The translations under genes were made by a program, and so were the position numbers. From Thiogranum sp. (GTDB taxonomy: Bacteria > Pseudomonadota > Gammaproteobacteria > DSM-19610), in the NCBI GenBank assembly GCA_024102665.1, contig JAGFJP010000062.1, positions 1-55,620 on the forward strand: DNA of 55,620 nucleotides, given 5' to 3'. Below are positions 1 to 7,032 of the stretch, in pieces. Under the pieces are notes generated by a model, which worked only from the letters and a program-made list of their open reading frames with translations, was not told the DNA's origin and made no database searches. The stretch's first letter is position 1. Each line of letters opens with the position of its first letter.

Positions 1-1074
1 TGCATCGTCGTAGGAGGCGGCATCATCGGGATGCTGAGCGCGCGCGAACTGGCGCGGGCGGGTTGCCGCGTGCGCATTGTCGAGCGCGGTTTCCTCGGCG
101 GTGAGTCGTCCTGGGCGGGCGGCGGCATCCTCTCGCCGCTCTATCCCTGGCGCCTACCCGAACCGGCCACCGCACTGGCCAGCTGGGGACAGCGCCACTA
201 CCCGGGACTGGCGCGCGAACTGGCCACGGATACCGGCATCGACCCGGAATGGGAACCCAGCGGCCTGCTCGTGCTGGATACCGGCGAGACCGAGGCGGCG
301 ATGGCGTGGGCGACGCGACATCGCGCCGCGCTCGAACTGATCGAAGATCCGCACCGGATCGCCGCGCTCGAACCCGCCTGCCGCCCGGTCGAGCGCGCAT
401 TGTGGCTTCCCGACATGGCGCAGATCCGCAACCCGCGGCTGATCCGCGCCGTGCGCGCCGACCTCGAGCGCCGCGGCGTCGTGCTGCATGAACAGACCGC
501 CGTGACCGCCATCCTCCAGCATGAAGGCCGCATCGACGGCGTGCGCACGGCGCGCGAAACCCTGTGTGCCGATGTCGTCGTTATCGCCGCCGGCGCCTGG
601 AGCGGGCGCGTGCTCGATACTGTATCCATCCATATCGGCGTCGCGCCGGTGCGCGGTCAGATGCTGCTCTACCGCGCCAGGCCCGGTTTTCTCCGGCGCA
701 TCCTGCTCGCCGCGGGGCATTATGCAATCCCGCGCCGCGATGGACTCGTCCTGGTCGGCAGCACGGTCGAGGACGCCGGTTTCGCGAAGGAGACCACGGC
801 GGAGGCGCGCGCGGAACTTCGGCGCGCGGCCGAGTCGCTGGCGCCCGGCCTCGCCGAGTGCGGGATCGAACATCACTGGTCCGGCCTGCGCCCCGGCACG
901 GTGAGCGAGATACCTTATATAGGCGCCGTCCCGGATGTGCGAGGCCTGTTCGTCAATGCCGGACATTTCCGCAATGGCCTGCTGCTCGCCCCGGCAAGCG
1001 CGCGGCTGATGGCGGATCTGGTACTGGATCGCGAGAGCGAGCTGAATCCGGCGGATTACTCGGTTGTACGCTAG
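1..1074 (+). CDS. thiO: Glycine oxidase ThiO, 5' end cut by window edge
   Basis: FAD-dependent amine oxidase (DAO family) that oxidises glycine to iminoglycine with release of H2O2; the imine feeds thiazole formation in thiamine biosynthesis in the cytoplasm. The frame is open from the first base, so only a few N-terminal residues are missing; 357 residues are visible. The Rossmann FAD motif GGGIIG begins about four residues in, and the C-terminal block ending GHFRNGLLLAPASA is the typical ThiO substrate/FAD-binding end. An ATG at 31 exists but lies inside the dinucleotide-binding motif and cannot be the start. No other thi gene is in the window. A related D-amino-acid or sarcosine oxidase is possible, but the C-terminal motif favours ThiO. 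Confidence 0.85.
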   Translation, partial: CIVVGGGIIGMLSARELARAGCRVRIVERGFLGGESSWAGGGILSPLYPWRLPEPATALASWGQRHYPGLARELATDTGIDPEWEPSGLLVLDTGETEAAMAWATRHRAALELIEDPHRIAALEPACRPVERALWLPDMAQIRNPRLIRAVRADLERRGVVLHEQTAVTAILQHEGRIDGVRTARETLCADVVVIAAGAWSGRVLDTVSIHIGVAPVRGQMLLYRARPGFLRRILLAAGHYAIPRRDGLVLVGSTVEDAGFAKETTAEARAELRRAAESLAPGLAECGIEHHWSGLRPGTVSEIPYIGAVPDVRGLFVNAGHFRNGLLLAPASARLMADLVLDRESELNPADYSVVR

Positions 1075-1119
1075 CCCATTACTCTCAACGTAACGGTGGT
1101 TTGGCCCTGCGCATGAAAT

Positions 1120-1134
1120 CGAAAACGATTATCA
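1120..1134. promoter_or_regulatory. Possible Fur-type box before the di-haem peroxidase gene
   Basis: The reverse complement of this stretch is TGATAATCGTTTTCG. It keeps one perfect 7-base half (TGATAAT) of the 7-1-7 Fur consensus and four of seven bases in the other half. It lies about 80 bases before the GTG start at 1215. A similar half-site lies before the second di-haem peroxidase at 48940. The match is imperfect, so this is only a candidate. Confidence 0.3.
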
Positions 1135-1214
1135 TGTTCTGATGTCTATAGCGGTGTGAGTTTGGCGGTGGTGGAAATTGGAAGTATCTTGCCATCGTAT
1201 CTGGGAGTGTCCGC

Positions 1215-2387
1215 GTGAAAAAATTCTGGTCTATTCTTTGGATCCTCATCGGTACGGCGCCTGTCTATGCCGATATGTCCGGCGTACCGGATGTTGCCGC
1301 CCTCGGCCAGATGCTGTATTTCGACGTGAATCTCTCCCGCAATCGTACGCAGTCCTGTGCCACCTGCCACGCGCCGGAGTCGGGGTTCGTGGACGCGCGC
1401 GGCAGTGGTGTCCTGGCGGCGGTGTCTCTGGGCGATGACGGACATTCGGTAGGCGATCGCAGTGCGCCCACCACCGCCTATGCCAGATTCAGTCCGGCCT
1501 TTCACAAGACTGCAGAGGGAAAATATGTGGGCGGCCAGTTCTGGGACGGGCGCCGGCCGGATCTTGCGAGCCAGGCGGGTGATCCGGTCCTGAATCCGAT
1601 TGAAATGGCGATGCCCGACAGGCACGGTGTGGTCGAGCGGCTGAAGGAGAATCCGGTCTATGTCGATGCCTTCAGGCGGTTTTATGGCGATGCTGTCTGG
1701 GATGACACCGGGACCGCCTATGCGGCGATGACGCGAAGCATCGCCGCCTTCGAGGAGACGAACTTCTTCGCGCCCTTCGATTCCAAGTACGACCGCTACC
1801 TGCGCGGCGAATACGAGATGACCGCGCAGGAGAATCTGGGCATGACGCTGTTTTTCTCGCGCCAGTTCACCAACTGCAATCTGTGCCATCAGCTGAGGCA
1901 CAGTCAGGTGGATGCACAGGAAACCTTCAGCAATTACCAGTACCACAACATCGGCGTACCGGCCAACACGGAGCTGAGGGCCCTCAACGGCAAGGGCGGG
2001 GACTACGTCGATCGCGGACTGCTGGAGAATCCGGCGGTGCATGAGAGGGGCGAGGCGGGCAAGTTCAAGGTCCCCACGCTGCGCAACGTCGCCGTCACTG
2101 GCCCGTATATGCACAACGGGGTCTTCAAGGATCTGCGCACGGTGATCCTGTTTTACAACAAGTACAACAGCCGCAGCCCCAGGCGTCAGATCAATCCGGA
2201 AACTGGCATGGACTGGGGTGAGCCGGAAATTCCCGCGAGTATTTCACGGCAGGAACTGGAGACCGGTCCCGCCCTCGATGACAAGCGGATCGACGCGCTA
2301 GTGGCATTCCTGAAGACCCTGACTGACAAGCGCTACGAGCCCCTGCTGGAGCATGACAAGTCGCTCCAACACGGGCATTCCCACTGA
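1215..2387 (+). CDS. Di-haem cytochrome c peroxidase/MauG-family protein
   Basis: Periplasmic two-haem protein of the bacterial cytochrome c peroxidase/MauG superfamily, which reduces H2O2 with electrons from small c-type cytochromes or performs haem-based oxidation. Translation starts at GTG 1215 with GGGAG about 7 bases upstream. A signal peptide occupies about residues 1-20 (ending PVYA-D). Haem-attachment motifs are CATCH at 48-52 and CNLCH at 221-225, with the PTLRNVA...PYMHNGVF block conserved in the family near residue 290. The C-terminus ends in a His-rich tail (QHGHSH), which is unusual. Length (390 aa) is normal. It is monocistronic, with a perfect 7-bp hairpin (2412-2428) just after the stop but no T-run. 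A paralogue lies at 48994-50034. Peroxidase versus MauG-like function cannot be settled from sequence. Confidence 0.85.
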   Translation: MKKFWSILWILIGTAPVYADMSGVPDVAALGQMLYFDVNLSRNRTQSCATCHAPESGFVDARGSGVLAAVSLGDDGHSVGDRSAPTTAYARFSPAFHKTAEGKYVGGQFWDGRRPDLASQAGDPVLNPIEMAMPDRHGVVERLKENPVYVDAFRRFYGDAVWDDTGTAYAAMTRSIAAFEETNFFAPFDSKYDRYLRGEYEMTAQENLGMTLFFSRQFTNCNLCHQLRHSQVDAQETFSNYQYHNIGVPANTELRALNGKGGDYVDRGLLENPAVHERGEAGKFKVPTLRNVAVTGPYMHNGVFKDLRTVILFYNKYNSRSPRRQINPETGMDWGEPEIPASISRQELETGPALDDKRIDALVAFLKTLTDKRYEPLLEHDKSLQHGHSH

Positions 2388-2701
2388 TAGTTCTGACTTA
2401 GCGTTCGCGCCTCGGCCGATCCGGCCGACGGTCCCTGCGCCAGTTCTCGATACTCCCGGGCTTTTCTTCCGAATTTTGCCGCAGGTCAGTTTTTTGCACC
2501 GTAAGGACTGGTTTAATTAGCTCCTTGGGGCGGTTTGCACCATTGTTTGGCGCCTTCGGTGTGTTGAGCGGCTCTGTTGGAATTTAATAAGTTTTTGTAT
2601 TTAAATAACATATATTGGATGTCCGGCTATTGGCACGGCTAATGCAAGACAGAGAGTGAGTCTGCACACGGGCGACGAACAGGAAATTCAGGAGGATTGC
2701 T
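2388..2701. other. Intergenic region with upstream repeats and AT-rich block
   Basis: No gene is visible. After the peroxidase stop there is a GC-rich hairpin (2412-2428). Two direct TTTGCACC repeats lie at 2493-2500 and 2534-2541, 41 bases apart (about four helical turns). An AT-rich tract at 2580-2615 separates them from the sigma54-like promoter at 2631. This order (paired upstream sites, bendable AT-rich DNA, -24/-12 element) is that of an enhancer-dependent promoter, but the activator is unknown. Confidence 0.4.
2631..2646 (+). promoter_or_regulatory. Sigma54 (RpoN) -24/-12 promoter
   Basis: The sequence TGGCACGGCTAATGCA matches the TGGCACG-N4-TTGCA consensus with one mismatch. The invariant GG (2632-2633) and GC (2644-2645) are exactly 12 bases apart, as required. 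Transcription would start near 2657, giving an untranslated leader of about 45 bases before the small ORF at 2702. No comparably good sigma70 hexamers were found in the same stretch. Confidence 0.6.
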
Positions 2702-2878
2702 ATGGTACGCCACGTAAAGGTCAACAAGTCCGGTTCCGCGCGGGATTCGCTCCCGGAGGGGCGGGGCGTAGGTTCCGCGCCGGTCACTATGCCGGCCAAG
2801 ACGGTTCACATCCCGGCGATGTACATGCGGCCGCTGGGGGACCGTGGGTTACAAGGGTGTCTGAAATCAAGGGCTTAA
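2702..2878 (+). CDS. Small basic protein, 58 aa, strong Shine-Dalgarno, unknown
   Basis: I do not recognise this protein. The ATG at 2702 follows a perfect AGGAGG (2690-2695) at a spacing of six bases, the strongest ribosome-binding site in the surrounding 3 kb, and the sigma54-like promoter at 2631 is correctly placed to transcribe it. The product is Lys/Arg-rich (begins MVRHVKVNKSGSARD) with one Cys (residue 53) and no membrane segment or signal peptide. The stop at 2876 is followed 77 bases later by an intrinsic terminator (2956-2982), so the transcript would be about 325 bases. A dual-function RNA, or a small protein leading an sRNA cluster, is possible. Evidence for translation is the ribosome-binding site only. 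Confidence 0.45.
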   Translation: MVRHVKVNKSGSARDSLPEGRGVGSAPVTMPAKTVHIPAMYMRPLGDRGLQGCLKSRA

Positions 2879-2955
2879 CGAGTTTTTGTGGTGTGGAGCG
2901 GTACCCCTAGGGATAGGGCATTGTAGTTTCTCTCCTGGCAACATCCCCTCATTCA

Positions 2956-2982
2956 CCCCGCGCCCCCCGCGGGGTTTTTTTT
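2956..2982 (+). terminator. Intrinsic terminator 1
   Basis: A perfect 7-bp stem CCCCGCG/CGCGGGG (2956-2962 with 2968-2974) has a five-base all-C loop and is followed by eight T residues (2975-2982). It ends the transcript of the small ORF at 2702. Confidence 0.8.
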
Positions 2983-3083
2983 GTCCGGATTTCATTCGGA
3001 TACGGGATTTTTGTAATTACACGGAACCTTTTCCCGCGCGGCCGGTCTCAAAAATTAACAATTTGTCTCCTGCCTGATCCTTG

Positions 3084-3118
3084 GCCCCCGAGCTCCTCCA
3101 ATCGGGGGCTATTTTTTT
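3084..3118 (+). terminator. Intrinsic terminator 2 with CTCCTCC loop
   Basis: A perfect 8-bp stem GCCCCCGA/TCGGGGGC (3084-3091 with 3102-3109) has the loop GCTCCTCCAA and is followed by a run of seven T. The loop is complementary to GGAGGAG-type ribosome-binding sites. No coding gene lies between this and terminator 1, so it most likely ends a non-coding transcript. Confidence 0.8.
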
Positions 3119-3234
3119 ACAGGGTTCACAGGACCGCCTTCCATTATTAAGCCAGGGTTAAGCGGGGTCTGTTTTACTCTCCAGGGTGGCGGGAAGTTCA
3201 TCCACTTGTATCACCGACCCTTTCCACGTTTACA

Positions 3235-3291
3235 CCCCGACGGCTCATTCCCTCCCCTCCCCCTCCATTCGAGTCGTCGGGGTACTTTTTT
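3235..3291 (+). terminator. Terminator-like hairpin 3 with long C/U-rich loop
   Basis: A perfect 8-bp stem CCCCGACG/CGTCGGGG (3235-3242 with 3275-3282) encloses a 32-base loop made mostly of CCTCC/CCCTCC units and is followed three bases later by TTTTTT (3286-3291). The large loop makes it a weaker terminator than the two before it. Confidence 0.55.
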
Positions 3292-3387
3292 CCGCTGTTC
3301 TTTGTCATCCTGATGCCGCGCGGACGCCCCTCTGGGGCGATCGCGCCCATAGCGATGAATTCGGGATATCAGCCGGAAGGGGGGGTA

Positions 3388-3672
3388 ATGAACAGAAACC
3401 GCGTCGTTTTGTGGGGCATGGGCGGGATTGCGGTGGCGATGGCCGCGGTGCTGTGGGCAGGAAGGGAAGGCGTGGCCGCGGAAGGCTCGTTGGATGAGCG
3501 TGTACGCACCTTGAGTACCGCGTCGACCGGAAGCATCGTGTCGCAGGATGAGCGGGAGCGCAACTATCGTAGTTGCCTGTTCAGCTTCCTGCCGCGGATC
3601 GGCAGCGATGTGGCGGCGGAGATGCTGCGTGACGCCTGCCGGGACGAGTATCTGTCGCCGAATTCCCGATAG
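3388..3672 (+). CDS. Small exported protein of unknown function
   Basis: The 94-residue product starts with a signal peptide or signal anchor (hydrophobic about 7-24, Ala-rich end near residue 31), so it should be periplasmic or membrane-anchored. I chose ATG 3388 because GGAAGGGGGG lies just before it; an in-frame ATG at 3313 has no ribosome-binding site and overlaps hairpin 3 sequence context. The mature part is about 60 residues with two Cys: a YRSCLFSF block, then a GSDVAAEMLRDAC block. This C...S..AA...AC pattern resembles short four-Cys exported proteins of gammaproteobacteria, but only two Cys are present. Function unknown. It faces the convergent gene ending at 3697. Confidence 0.5.
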   Translation: MNRNRVVLWGMGGIAVAMAAVLWAGREGVAAEGSLDERVRTLSTASTGSIVSQDERERNYRSCLFSFLPRIGSDVAAEMLRDACRDEYLSPNSR

Positions 3673-3696
3673 CCGCGGGGGAGCGCGACGCTGCGG

Positions 3697-4836
3697 CTAG
3701 CGGCCACCGTGGTCGCCAGCGCGAATGAATTGCTCGATCATCTCCTTGAGCACGCGATCGCCGGCTTCCTTGGTGGCGAACGGTCCATGAGTCTTGCCGC
3801 CGCGCAGGGTGAAATACCAGCCTGCCTTGATGCCGGTCTGCGGCGAGGCCTGATAGAACACGCGCTCCGCGTCATAGTGCGGCTGCTTTTCCGTTGTTCC
3901 CATCCCCTCGGCGGGAGGATCCGGATTCAGGTCTCCGATATCGAGTTCTTCCACATTGATGCCGGTATTCGCGGCGCCCGGGATGAACGAGGGCGCGGAG
4001 AACAGATCATCAATCTGCGCGGGATCAAAGGCGAACTGTGGCTCATCGACCGATGATTTTTCCGGTTGCGCGACGGCCTGAGCCAGTACGGCGGCCGATC
4101 TCGCGGTGGTCACCGGCGACGGCGCCGCGACGGTCTTTGGCGCGGTGGAGATGCGGCGCGGGACATTCGCCTTCATCCGCGCAGCCTGAGGTTTGACCGT
4201 GGGCACGGGTGGCGGCTGACGTGCCGCGGCAGACTTCATCACGTCATCCAATTCGTTGAGCACCGAATCGGGCAGCGTGAAATCGTCTTTATCCATTCCG
4301 TTGACGGTGTGAGTCGTGGCCGGAGCCGTCGATGAGGTGGATGTCCGGCGGGCCGCGGTCTTCGCCTGTGCCGAGGAATTCGTGGTCGCGAGACGCTCGA
4401 TCTCGGCGCGCAAGAGTTGCAGATTCTGTTCGAGATTCGAATGCCGGGTCCCGAGGTCGTGCAGTGCCTTTTGCAGTGCGACGATGCGGCTGTCTTCCTG
4501 GCCGATCTTGCGGTCGAGTTCTTCATCGCGCAGCACGTCCTGGTGATGGGTCTGGCCAAGCTTTACATCCAGCCGCGCGATGGCCTCATGGAGGTCACCG
4601 ATGCTGCGGCTGGTGCGCTCAACGAATCCCTCGTAAGCGGATTCGGGCGGGGGGGCGGGCGCGGCTTGTGAATGAGATTGCCCCGCATGGCGCGCGAGAC
4701 CAATCATGGCGCCGAGTTCATGCTGGTGGATCCTGTTCCTGCGCAGATAGAGACAGGCCCCGGCGACGAGGGCGCACAGCAGGAGCGCGATCACCCCGGC
4801 CAGCATGATGATGAGTGAGGGCTGCAAGTTATTCAT
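3697..4836 (-). CDS. Membrane-anchored coiled-coil protein with C-terminal DUF6316-like domain
   Basis: The 379-residue protein has one N-terminal transmembrane helix (about 9-31), followed by basic residues, so the rest is predicted cytoplasmic. A coiled coil covers about 74-155, a low-complexity Ala/Pro/Thr-rich linker about 155-300, and a compact domain the last 60 residues. The C-terminal domain has an ERVFYQ...GWYFTLRGGKTHGPF core and ends RAGDHGGR. The same domain makes up the next gene on this strand (4965-5192), so the two are paralogous in this part. Fusion to an anchor and coiled coil suggests a scaffold or sensor role, which is inference. DUF6316 is named from memory of the GPF-containing motif. 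Confidence 0.65.
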   Translation of the reverse strand: MNNLQPSLIIMLAGVIALLLCALVAGACLYLRRNRIHQHELGAMIGLARHAGQSHSQAAPAPPPESAYEGFVERTSRSIGDLHEAIARLDVKLGQTHHQDVLRDEELDRKIGQEDSRIVALQKALHDLGTRHSNLEQNLQLLRAEIERLATTNSSAQAKTAARRTSTSSTAPATTHTVNGMDKDDFTLPDSVLNELDDVMKSAAARQPPPVPTVKPQAARMKANVPRRISTAPKTVAAPSPVTTARSAAVLAQAVAQPEKSSVDEPQFAFDPAQIDDLFSAPSFIPGAANTGINVEELDIGDLNPDPPAEGMGTTEKQPHYDAERVFYQASPQTGIKAGWYFTLRGGKTHGPFATKEAGDRVLKEMIEQFIRAGDHGGR

Positions 4837-4964
4837 CCCCGTGAGTCAATAGTGCGGCGAGATCGGAACAACACGGCCCCGACGTGGGTCAGGGCCTATC
4901 TCATTGAAACTCACATGGTTAGCGGCCGGTCACCGGGAAAGTTGACCGGGCTGTGGAAGGGGAC

Positions 4965-5192
4965 TCAGCGCCCGCCGGTGTCGCCGCTGCGTTTGAATTT
5001 CGCAATCAGCCCCGCCAGCATGCGTTCGGCGAAGCCCTGCGTATCGAATGGTCCGTAGACCAGGCCGCCCCGGACCGTAAAACACCAGCCACTGGAGTTG
5101 GCATCCAGGGCGTTGTGATAAAAAATGCGCTTGCTGCGGAAATACGCCCTGCCACCCGCCACCGCCTCGGTGCTGACCAGATTCATCTCCAT
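4965..5192 (-). CDS. Small DUF6316-like protein
   Basis: A 75-residue soluble protein of unknown function with the pattern KRIFYH...GWCFTVRGGLVYGPF and the ending RSGDTGGR, closely matching the C-terminal domain of the gene at 3697-4836. The start at 5192 is chosen because GGGAGG lies about 9 bases before this ATG; a GTG at 5234 would fall inside the CRP-like palindrome and has no ribosome-binding site. It lies 128 bases from its paralogue on the same strand. The CRP box at 5218-5237 is centred about 36 bases before the start codon, too close to activate by a standard class I or II geometry, so any effect on this gene would be repression or an unusual arrangement. Confidence 0.6.
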   Translation of the reverse strand: MEMNLVSTEAVAGGRAYFRSKRIFYHNALDANSSGWCFTVRGGLVYGPFDTQGFAERMLAGLIAKFKRSGDTGGR

Positions 5193-5217
5193 GTTTCCGT
5201 CCTCCCTGCGCCTGGAA

Positions 5218-5237
5218 ATTGTGATGGCTGTCACAAT
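5218..5237. promoter_or_regulatory. Perfect CRP/Vfr-type palindrome
   Basis: ATTGTGA-TGGCTG-TCACAAT is a perfect inverted repeat with the exact cAMP-CRP core TGTGA-N6-TCACA. It lies between the leftward DUF6316-like gene (start 5192) and the rightward Fur-family gene (start 5530). A second perfect CRP core lies at 41475-41490. Confidence 0.6.
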
Positions 5238-5365
5238 CTTCTCTGTGCGGGTTAACGGCTTGGCCGGGGCGAAACCTTAACCCGATCATCGACCTGGCAG
5301 CCGGGACGGGTGTCTGCCAATGGTGGGGTGCTCCCGTTTTATTAGACAGATCAACATGTTAATCA

Positions 5366-5393
5366 TTGACAGGGTTTGCCGGATGCGTAAAAT
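5366..5393 (+). promoter_or_regulatory. Sigma70 promoter of the Fur-family gene
   Basis: A perfect -35 TTGACA (5366-5371) is separated by 16 bases from TAAAAT (5388-5393). Transcription would start near 5400, about 130 bases before the ATG at 5530, leaving a fairly long leader. Confidence 0.6.
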
Positions 5394-5529
5394 AGATGAA
5401 ACCTTCGGGTCGATTTCATAAAATTGTCGAGCATGACGCTATAGTTATGACTCCATATATACGGATGTCCGTAGGAATCGGGCATGGCGGCAGGATGCTG
5501 AACGACGATATTCAGGCAGTGGTGAGAGA

Positions 5530-5949
5530 ATGAGCTATCCGCAAACGAATGCCGAACTGATCCAGATGCTCCATGAGCATGATGTCAAACCCACCCAGCA
5601 GCGTATGCAGATTGCGGCCGTGCTGTTCGCCAGACCGCAGCATCTGTCCGCCGATCAGGTCCTGGATCTGGTCAACAAGATGGAAGGCGCCTATGTATCC
5701 AAGGCCACGGTGTACAACACCCTTGGCCTGTTCACCCGCAAGGGGCTGATTCGCGAAGTGATCATCAACTCGACGAAGGTGTTCTACGACTCGACCACCC
5801 ATCCCCACCACCACATCTATAACGTGGATACCGGGATGTTGATGGATCTCGATGCCGATGAGATCAACATCGAGGGCCTGCCCACGCCGCCGGCGGGGAC
5901 GCGTATCGACGGCGTGGAGGTCGTGATCCGGGTGCGGCCGGCAAACTGA
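5530..5949 (+). CDS. Fur-family transcriptional regulator, cysteine-free
   Basis: DNA-binding metalloregulator of the Fur superfamily (139 aa). The N-terminal winged helix (about 10-85) carries the recognition-helix sequence VSKATVYNTLGLF, and the dimerisation/metal domain has a His cluster HPHHH at 91-95. There is no cysteine anywhere, so the CxxC structural zinc sites of Fur, PerR and Zur are absent; the HHH motif and lack of Cys resemble Irr-type (haem-responsive) members. It is monocistronic behind a good sigma70 promoter and followed by tRNA-Thr. Metal or haem specificity and targets cannot be read from sequence; the Fur-like half-sites near the two di-haem peroxidases are possible targets of this or the canonical Fur. 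Confidence 0.85.
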   Translation: MSYPQTNAELIQMLHEHDVKPTQQRMQIAAVLFARPQHLSADQVLDLVNKMEGAYVSKATVYNTLGLFTRKGLIREVIINSTKVFYDSTTHPHHHIYNVDTGMLMDLDADEINIEGLPTPPAGTRIDGVEVVIRVRPAN

Positions 5950-5993
5950 CCGGGTTTCCCAGTCATCAGGCGCGGCGCATCCGGACGCCGCGC

Positions 5994-6022
5994 TTGTCGC
6001 TCATGGATCGATCTTTTATACT
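5994..6022 (+). promoter_or_regulatory. tRNA promoter with GC-rich discriminator
   Basis: TTGTCG (5994-5999) and TATACT (6017-6022) are separated by 17 bases. The -10 is followed by GCCCCCGCC, a GC-rich discriminator typical of stringently controlled stable-RNA promoters. Transcription would start near 6029, about 43 bases before the tRNA. Confidence 0.6.
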
Positions 6023-6071
6023 GCCCCCGCCCTGAAGGGTTTTGTCTTCCCGCACTACCAGTCCCACCCAT

Positions 6072-6147
<76 letters not shown>

Positions 6148-6233
6148 TAAAATCAACGCAGCAGTGGGTCGCTGCATTGCGCGGATACGCCAGGTCCCGT
6201 ATCCCGGCGCTATCCGGGTCGAGGATTCTCCTC

Positions 6234-6845
6234 TCACACGTTACTGGCCGGATAATCCCGGTTCCCTGCGTCTACCCGTTCCGAGCAATCGGCGCACTGT
6301 CTGCGCGCCAGGCAGTCCAGTGATCTGAAGCTTTCGAGAATTTCCCGGCGCAGAGTGCCAATCAGTATCGCGCTTATCCATGACGGTATCCGGAAATCCC
6401 GTTCCAGTTGCGCGTGGTGAATGACGCGTGTCCTGTCACCCGAGCTGAGCAATTCCCACGACGCCCGGCCGTAACGGAGGCCGGATGATTCAGGGAGCAC
6501 GCTGCGCAGGATGCGTCCCTGCTCGTCCTCGACGACATCCTCGACGATTTGCAGGTTCCGGCAGAAAAACAGGATGCAGTTCTCCATCCGCGTACGTACG
6601 CGTATTGTGCCGTCGCGTGCGTTGCCTATGATCTTGCTGCTGGTGATCGAGGCATTGAGGCGACCCTGGTTGGCATAGTCGGTCAGAACTGCATGCACAT
6701 TGTCCGCAGGCGCATCGACCAGCATTTCCACACTGATCACGTAGACATCCGCCTGCTTGTCCACGTCCAGTCTTACCAGCTGGGATGCACTGGCAGACAG
6801 CGACATCAGGTGCAACGCAAGCAGAACAAACAGTTTCCGGTGCAT
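6234..6845 (-). CDS. Exported SRPBCC (START-like) protein
   Basis: The 203-residue product has a signal peptide (about 1-20, LSASASQ cleavage region) followed by a START/polyketide-cyclase-like fold, recognisable from DAPADNVHAVLTDY near the N-terminus and an amphipathic C-terminal helix. Such proteins bind hydrophobic ligands; here the site of action would be the periplasm. The ATG at 6845 is preferred over the in-frame ATG at 6863 because GGAGGG lies 8 bases before it. The protein carries extra Cys residues: a CILFFC pair in the middle and CLARRQCADC near the end, suggesting disulfides. Ligand unknown. It is monocistronic and convergent with the tRNA. Confidence 0.6.
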   Translation of the reverse strand: MHRKLFVLLALHLMSLSASASQLVRLDVDKQADVYVISVEMLVDAPADNVHAVLTDYANQGRLNASITSSKIIGNARDGTIRVRTRMENCILFFCRNLQIVEDVVEDEQGRILRSVLPESSGLRYGRASWELLSSGDRTRVIHHAQLERDFRIPSWISAILIGTLRREILESFRSLDCLARRQCADCSERVDAGNRDYPASNV

Positions 6846-7032
6846 GGTAAAGCCCTCCACCATTCAGGTTCACCCGGCAAATGACGGATAGCCTGTGCTT
6901 CGGTAGTGGCTTGATCATGACCCTTGCCTGTATCAATCAGATTTCATACACGCCGGCTTTTGTTGGCGCTTTGTTGCAATTATGTTTCAACGCGGATCCT
7001 TAAAATCAGGGCGACCGGAAACCGGCGTGCGA

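Larger units (their letters stand above)
2879..3387. other. Candidate tandem sRNA region with C/U-rich terminator loops
   Basis: There is no convincing ORF here. Three intrinsic-terminator-like hairpins follow each other at 2956, 3084 and 3235. Each is preceded by a related pyrimidine motif: TTTCTCTCCTG (2927-2937), TTTGTCTCCTG (3062-3072) and TTTACTCTCCAGG (3173-3185). The second hairpin loop contains CTCCTCC and the third contains a run of CCTCC units; both are complementary to Shine-Dalgarno sequences. Promoters for the individual units are not clear; TGTAAT near 3014 is a possible -10 for the second. Interpretation as sibling sRNAs is inference. Confidence 0.35.

Noticed and set aside
5970..5993. 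Hairpin GCGCGGCG/CGCCGCGC after the Fur-family gene as a terminator
   Set aside because: The stem is perfect but no T-run follows, and the tRNA promoter starts directly after it; left as an unassigned hairpin.
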